From positions 1 through 7,761 of the forward strand of contig CAJTZF010000035.1 of the NCBI GenBank assembly GCA_910584245.1: 7,761 nt of DNA, in the 5' to 3' direction. Below, piece by piece: positions 6,675 through 7,761 of the stretch. The translations under genes and the position numbers were made by a program. The DNA is from an uncultured Eubacterium sp. (GTDB taxonomy: Bacteria > Bacillota > Clostridia > Lachnospirales > Lachnospiraceae). Position 1 is the stretch's first letter. Each line of letters starts with the position of its first letter. The notes below the pieces were generated by a model. The model was not told where the DNA came from and did not search any database. It saw only the letters and a program-made list of their open reading frames with translations.

Positions 6675-6760
6675 ACTGTATGGTGTTTTTATTACTGCGA
6701 ATATTATTTTTTGATTTATTCTTGTGAATTTAAATAATGCCTTATTTTTGTTATAGAAAC
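6675..6760. other. AT-rich gap between hairpin and transposase remnant
   Basis: I see no coding potential. It is probably the non-coding 3' end of the IS1182-type element, downstream of its transposase. Confidence 0.4.
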
Positions 6761-7240
6761 TTATTCAAATTTCTTTATTAATTCTTGCGTTGAAAACATA
6801 CTTAATAATCGCTTAAAGTTATAAGCAATAAACATAGAAGATGCCTCTGCATCAACACTCTTCTTTTGACGACGCAAAAAGAAACTATATCCCAGAGTCC
6901 TTTTGATTGTACCAAACGGATGCTCAACAATACATCGGCGTTGTTTATATATATTGCTATTATCCAAAGTATCTTGACGAACAGTGTCTAAAATATCCTC
7001 GTGTTCCCAACGTTGTACAGTGCGGCCACTTACTGAGGATGTGCATGCTTTTCTGTATTTGCAAGAATTACAGTCAAAACATTTATATGGCTTGTATTTC
7101 ATTCCATTCTTAGAAGTGTTTTCAATAAAAGATAACTGATTGCCTGCTGGACAGATGTATTTATCATCTTCCTTGTCGTACATGAATTTTTCTTTACGAA
7201 ACTCATTGTTTTTGGTTGTATTATTCGCTCTTGCTTTTTT
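6761..7240 (-). pseudogene. IS1182-type transposase, C-terminal fragment
   Basis: The frame is open from a TAA just above 7240 to TAA 6761. It reads NNEFRKEKFMYDKEDDKYIC, a Cys-rich patch (YKPYKCFDCNSCKYRKACTS, possibly metal binding), then RRCIVEHPFGTIKRTLGY with the likely catalytic Glu, and SMFIAYNFKRLLSMF near the end. This is the arrangement of the last third of IS1182-family DDE transposases. The first ~300 residues, including both catalytic Asps, are absent: the frame is blocked just upstream and unrelated sequence follows. The internal ATG at 7183 is not a true start. The protein cannot be active. Confidence 0.8.
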
Positions 7241-7427
7241 TTATATATACTTTCATCCCGTCATCAATACAGTCTTTTATTTCTGTTCCAATATATCGTA
7301 ACACTTCAATAAGCTCATCTTCAATCTGTACTTTGTATCCCTCAGTATCAATCTTAATCGGTAACATATAGTCCCCATATAAGGTTACCTTTTTTCCGTA
7401 TGTACTCCCTGCTATATTTTCTCTCAA
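7221..7427 (-). CDS. Unrecognised small protein or gene fragment
   Basis: A 68-residue frame starting at TTG 7427; an internal ATG at 7367, with GGGG 5 nt upstream, would give 48 residues. I do not recognise the family. The sequence is hydrophilic and acidic (YKVQIEDELIEVLRYIGTEI) with a basic end (KVYIKKSKSE), and has no signal peptide or membrane segment. Two stops in frame lie just before the TTG, and no ribosome site precedes it, so it may be a 5'-truncated remnant. Its end overlaps the start of the IS1182 fragment by about 20 bp in another frame, so a deletion junction may run through it. Confidence 0.35.
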   Translation of the reverse strand: MRENIAGSTYGKKVTLYGDYMLPIKIDTEGYKVQIEDELIEVLRYIGTEIKDCIDDGMKVYIKKSKSE

Positions 7428-7530
7428 ATATTACTAAGCAATATGCTCGAAAATTAAGTCAAAACAATTTTATTAATATCATATTCATTTTTAATATTTA
7501 CATATCACTTATACGCATAACCAGTATACC
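7428..7530. other. AT-rich intergenic region
   Basis: I find no convincing gene. The minus strand has a TTGACT near 7466 but no well-spaced -10 box, so I do not call a promoter. Confidence 0.4.
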
Positions 7531-7531
7531 A

Positions 7532-7560
7532 GAAAATCCCGCCTTATAAAAGACGGGATT
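7532..7560 (-). terminator. Rho-independent terminator-like hairpin
   Basis: On the minus strand AATCCCGTC (7560-7552) pairs with GGCGGGATT (7543-7535), with one G-U wobble, around an 8-nt loop. The stem's last T residues run into TTC, giving a short U-tract. It lies about 7 bp after the stop at 7567, so it would end transcription of the gene running in from the right edge. Confidence 0.6.
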
Positions 7561-7566
7561 CCCTAT

Positions 7567-7761
7567 TTAAATTATATACACTTCAACAGTAAGGTCTTTC
7601 CACTGCCTTTCTCGCAGATAGCCACCATTCGCCCTGCGGAAAGCCTGTGCTTCCTCAAAACTTATGGTAAAAGTCCAGAATGGTTTTCGCCTATCTTTGT
7701 GATATTGCCGCCTGTGCTGCAGCCAAACGAGCGATTGGAACACGGAACGGTGAACAGGATA
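7567..7761 (-). CDS. C-terminal end of an unrecognised protein (partial)
   Basis: An open frame of 64 codons enters from the right edge and stops at TAA 7567-7569. The last part reads FTISFEEAQAFRRANGGYLR then ERQWKDLTVEVYII, mixed alpha/beta in character, with no motif I recognise. Support for coding is the clean stop just before a terminator-like hairpin. A second frame is also open for about 32 codons at the right edge, so the first half of this call is less certain. The start is outside the window. Confidence 0.4.
   Translation of the reverse strand, partial: YPVHRSVFQSLVWLQHRRQYHKDRRKPFWTFTISFEEAQAFRRANGGYLRERQWKDLTVEVYII

Noticed and set aside
1..7761. A complete diversity-generating retroelement
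   Set aside because: The target-like variable segments are present, but there is no reverse transcriptase, accessory protein or template repeat in the window, and the differences between copies are not confined to positions explained by adenine mutagenesis.
1..7761. CRISPR array, tRNA or rRNA genes
   Set aside because: I saw no regularly spaced short direct repeats with spacers and no recognisable tRNA or rRNA core sequences. The repeats at 1-4000 are coding modules.

Overview
The window looks like an accessory region of a low-to-moderate GC gut Firmicute, most likely a clostridium of the Lachnospiraceae type. The evidence is the family content: DUF6273 surface proteins with a Big2/fibronectin-III tail, AGGAG-type ribosome sites, and IS3, IS1182 and group II intron debris. 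Nearly all non-IS genes lie on the minus strand, so the natural reading direction is right to left.

Left part (1-4340, minus strand): a two-gene operon for secreted or surface proteins. The promoter-proximal gene (4235 to 3189) encodes one DUF6273 module. An in-frame TAA then cuts it off from a Big2-like plus fibronectin-III tail that stays open in the same frame to 2640. The second gene starts 33 nt later at 2606, carries three DUF6273 modules in tandem and runs off the left edge. The four modules are nearly identical except for a segment of about 90-100 bp after the W-W-x-R-S-P-G motif, which differs in every copy. This resembles the variable tip of C-type-lectin-like diversity proteins, although no reverse transcriptase or template repeat is present here.

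Middle part (4268-6542): two inverted copies of a 20-bp palindromic site (4268-4287 and 5897-5916) flank a segment containing a promoter aimed at the operon. A serine recombinase of the resolvase/invertase type ends 9 bp beyond the second site. Without the 1450-bp IS3-family element now inside it, the segment would be about 160 bp. The simplest reading is a phase-variable, invertible promoter controlling the surface-protein operon. It now appears frozen, probably in the ON orientation: the recombinase has a nonsense codon and an 8-bp tandem duplication that shifts its frame, and the IS3 element has enlarged the segment. The IS3 transposase is itself broken by several frameshifts.

Right part (6543-7761): mobile-element graveyard, more AT-rich. 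It holds a group II intron 3' end (domain VI and part of domain V), a strong hairpin, the C-terminal third of an IS1182-type transposase, an unrecognised small ORF, a terminator-like hairpin and the C-terminal end of an unrecognised gene running off the right edge.

All family assignments are from reading the translated sequence; no database search was possible.
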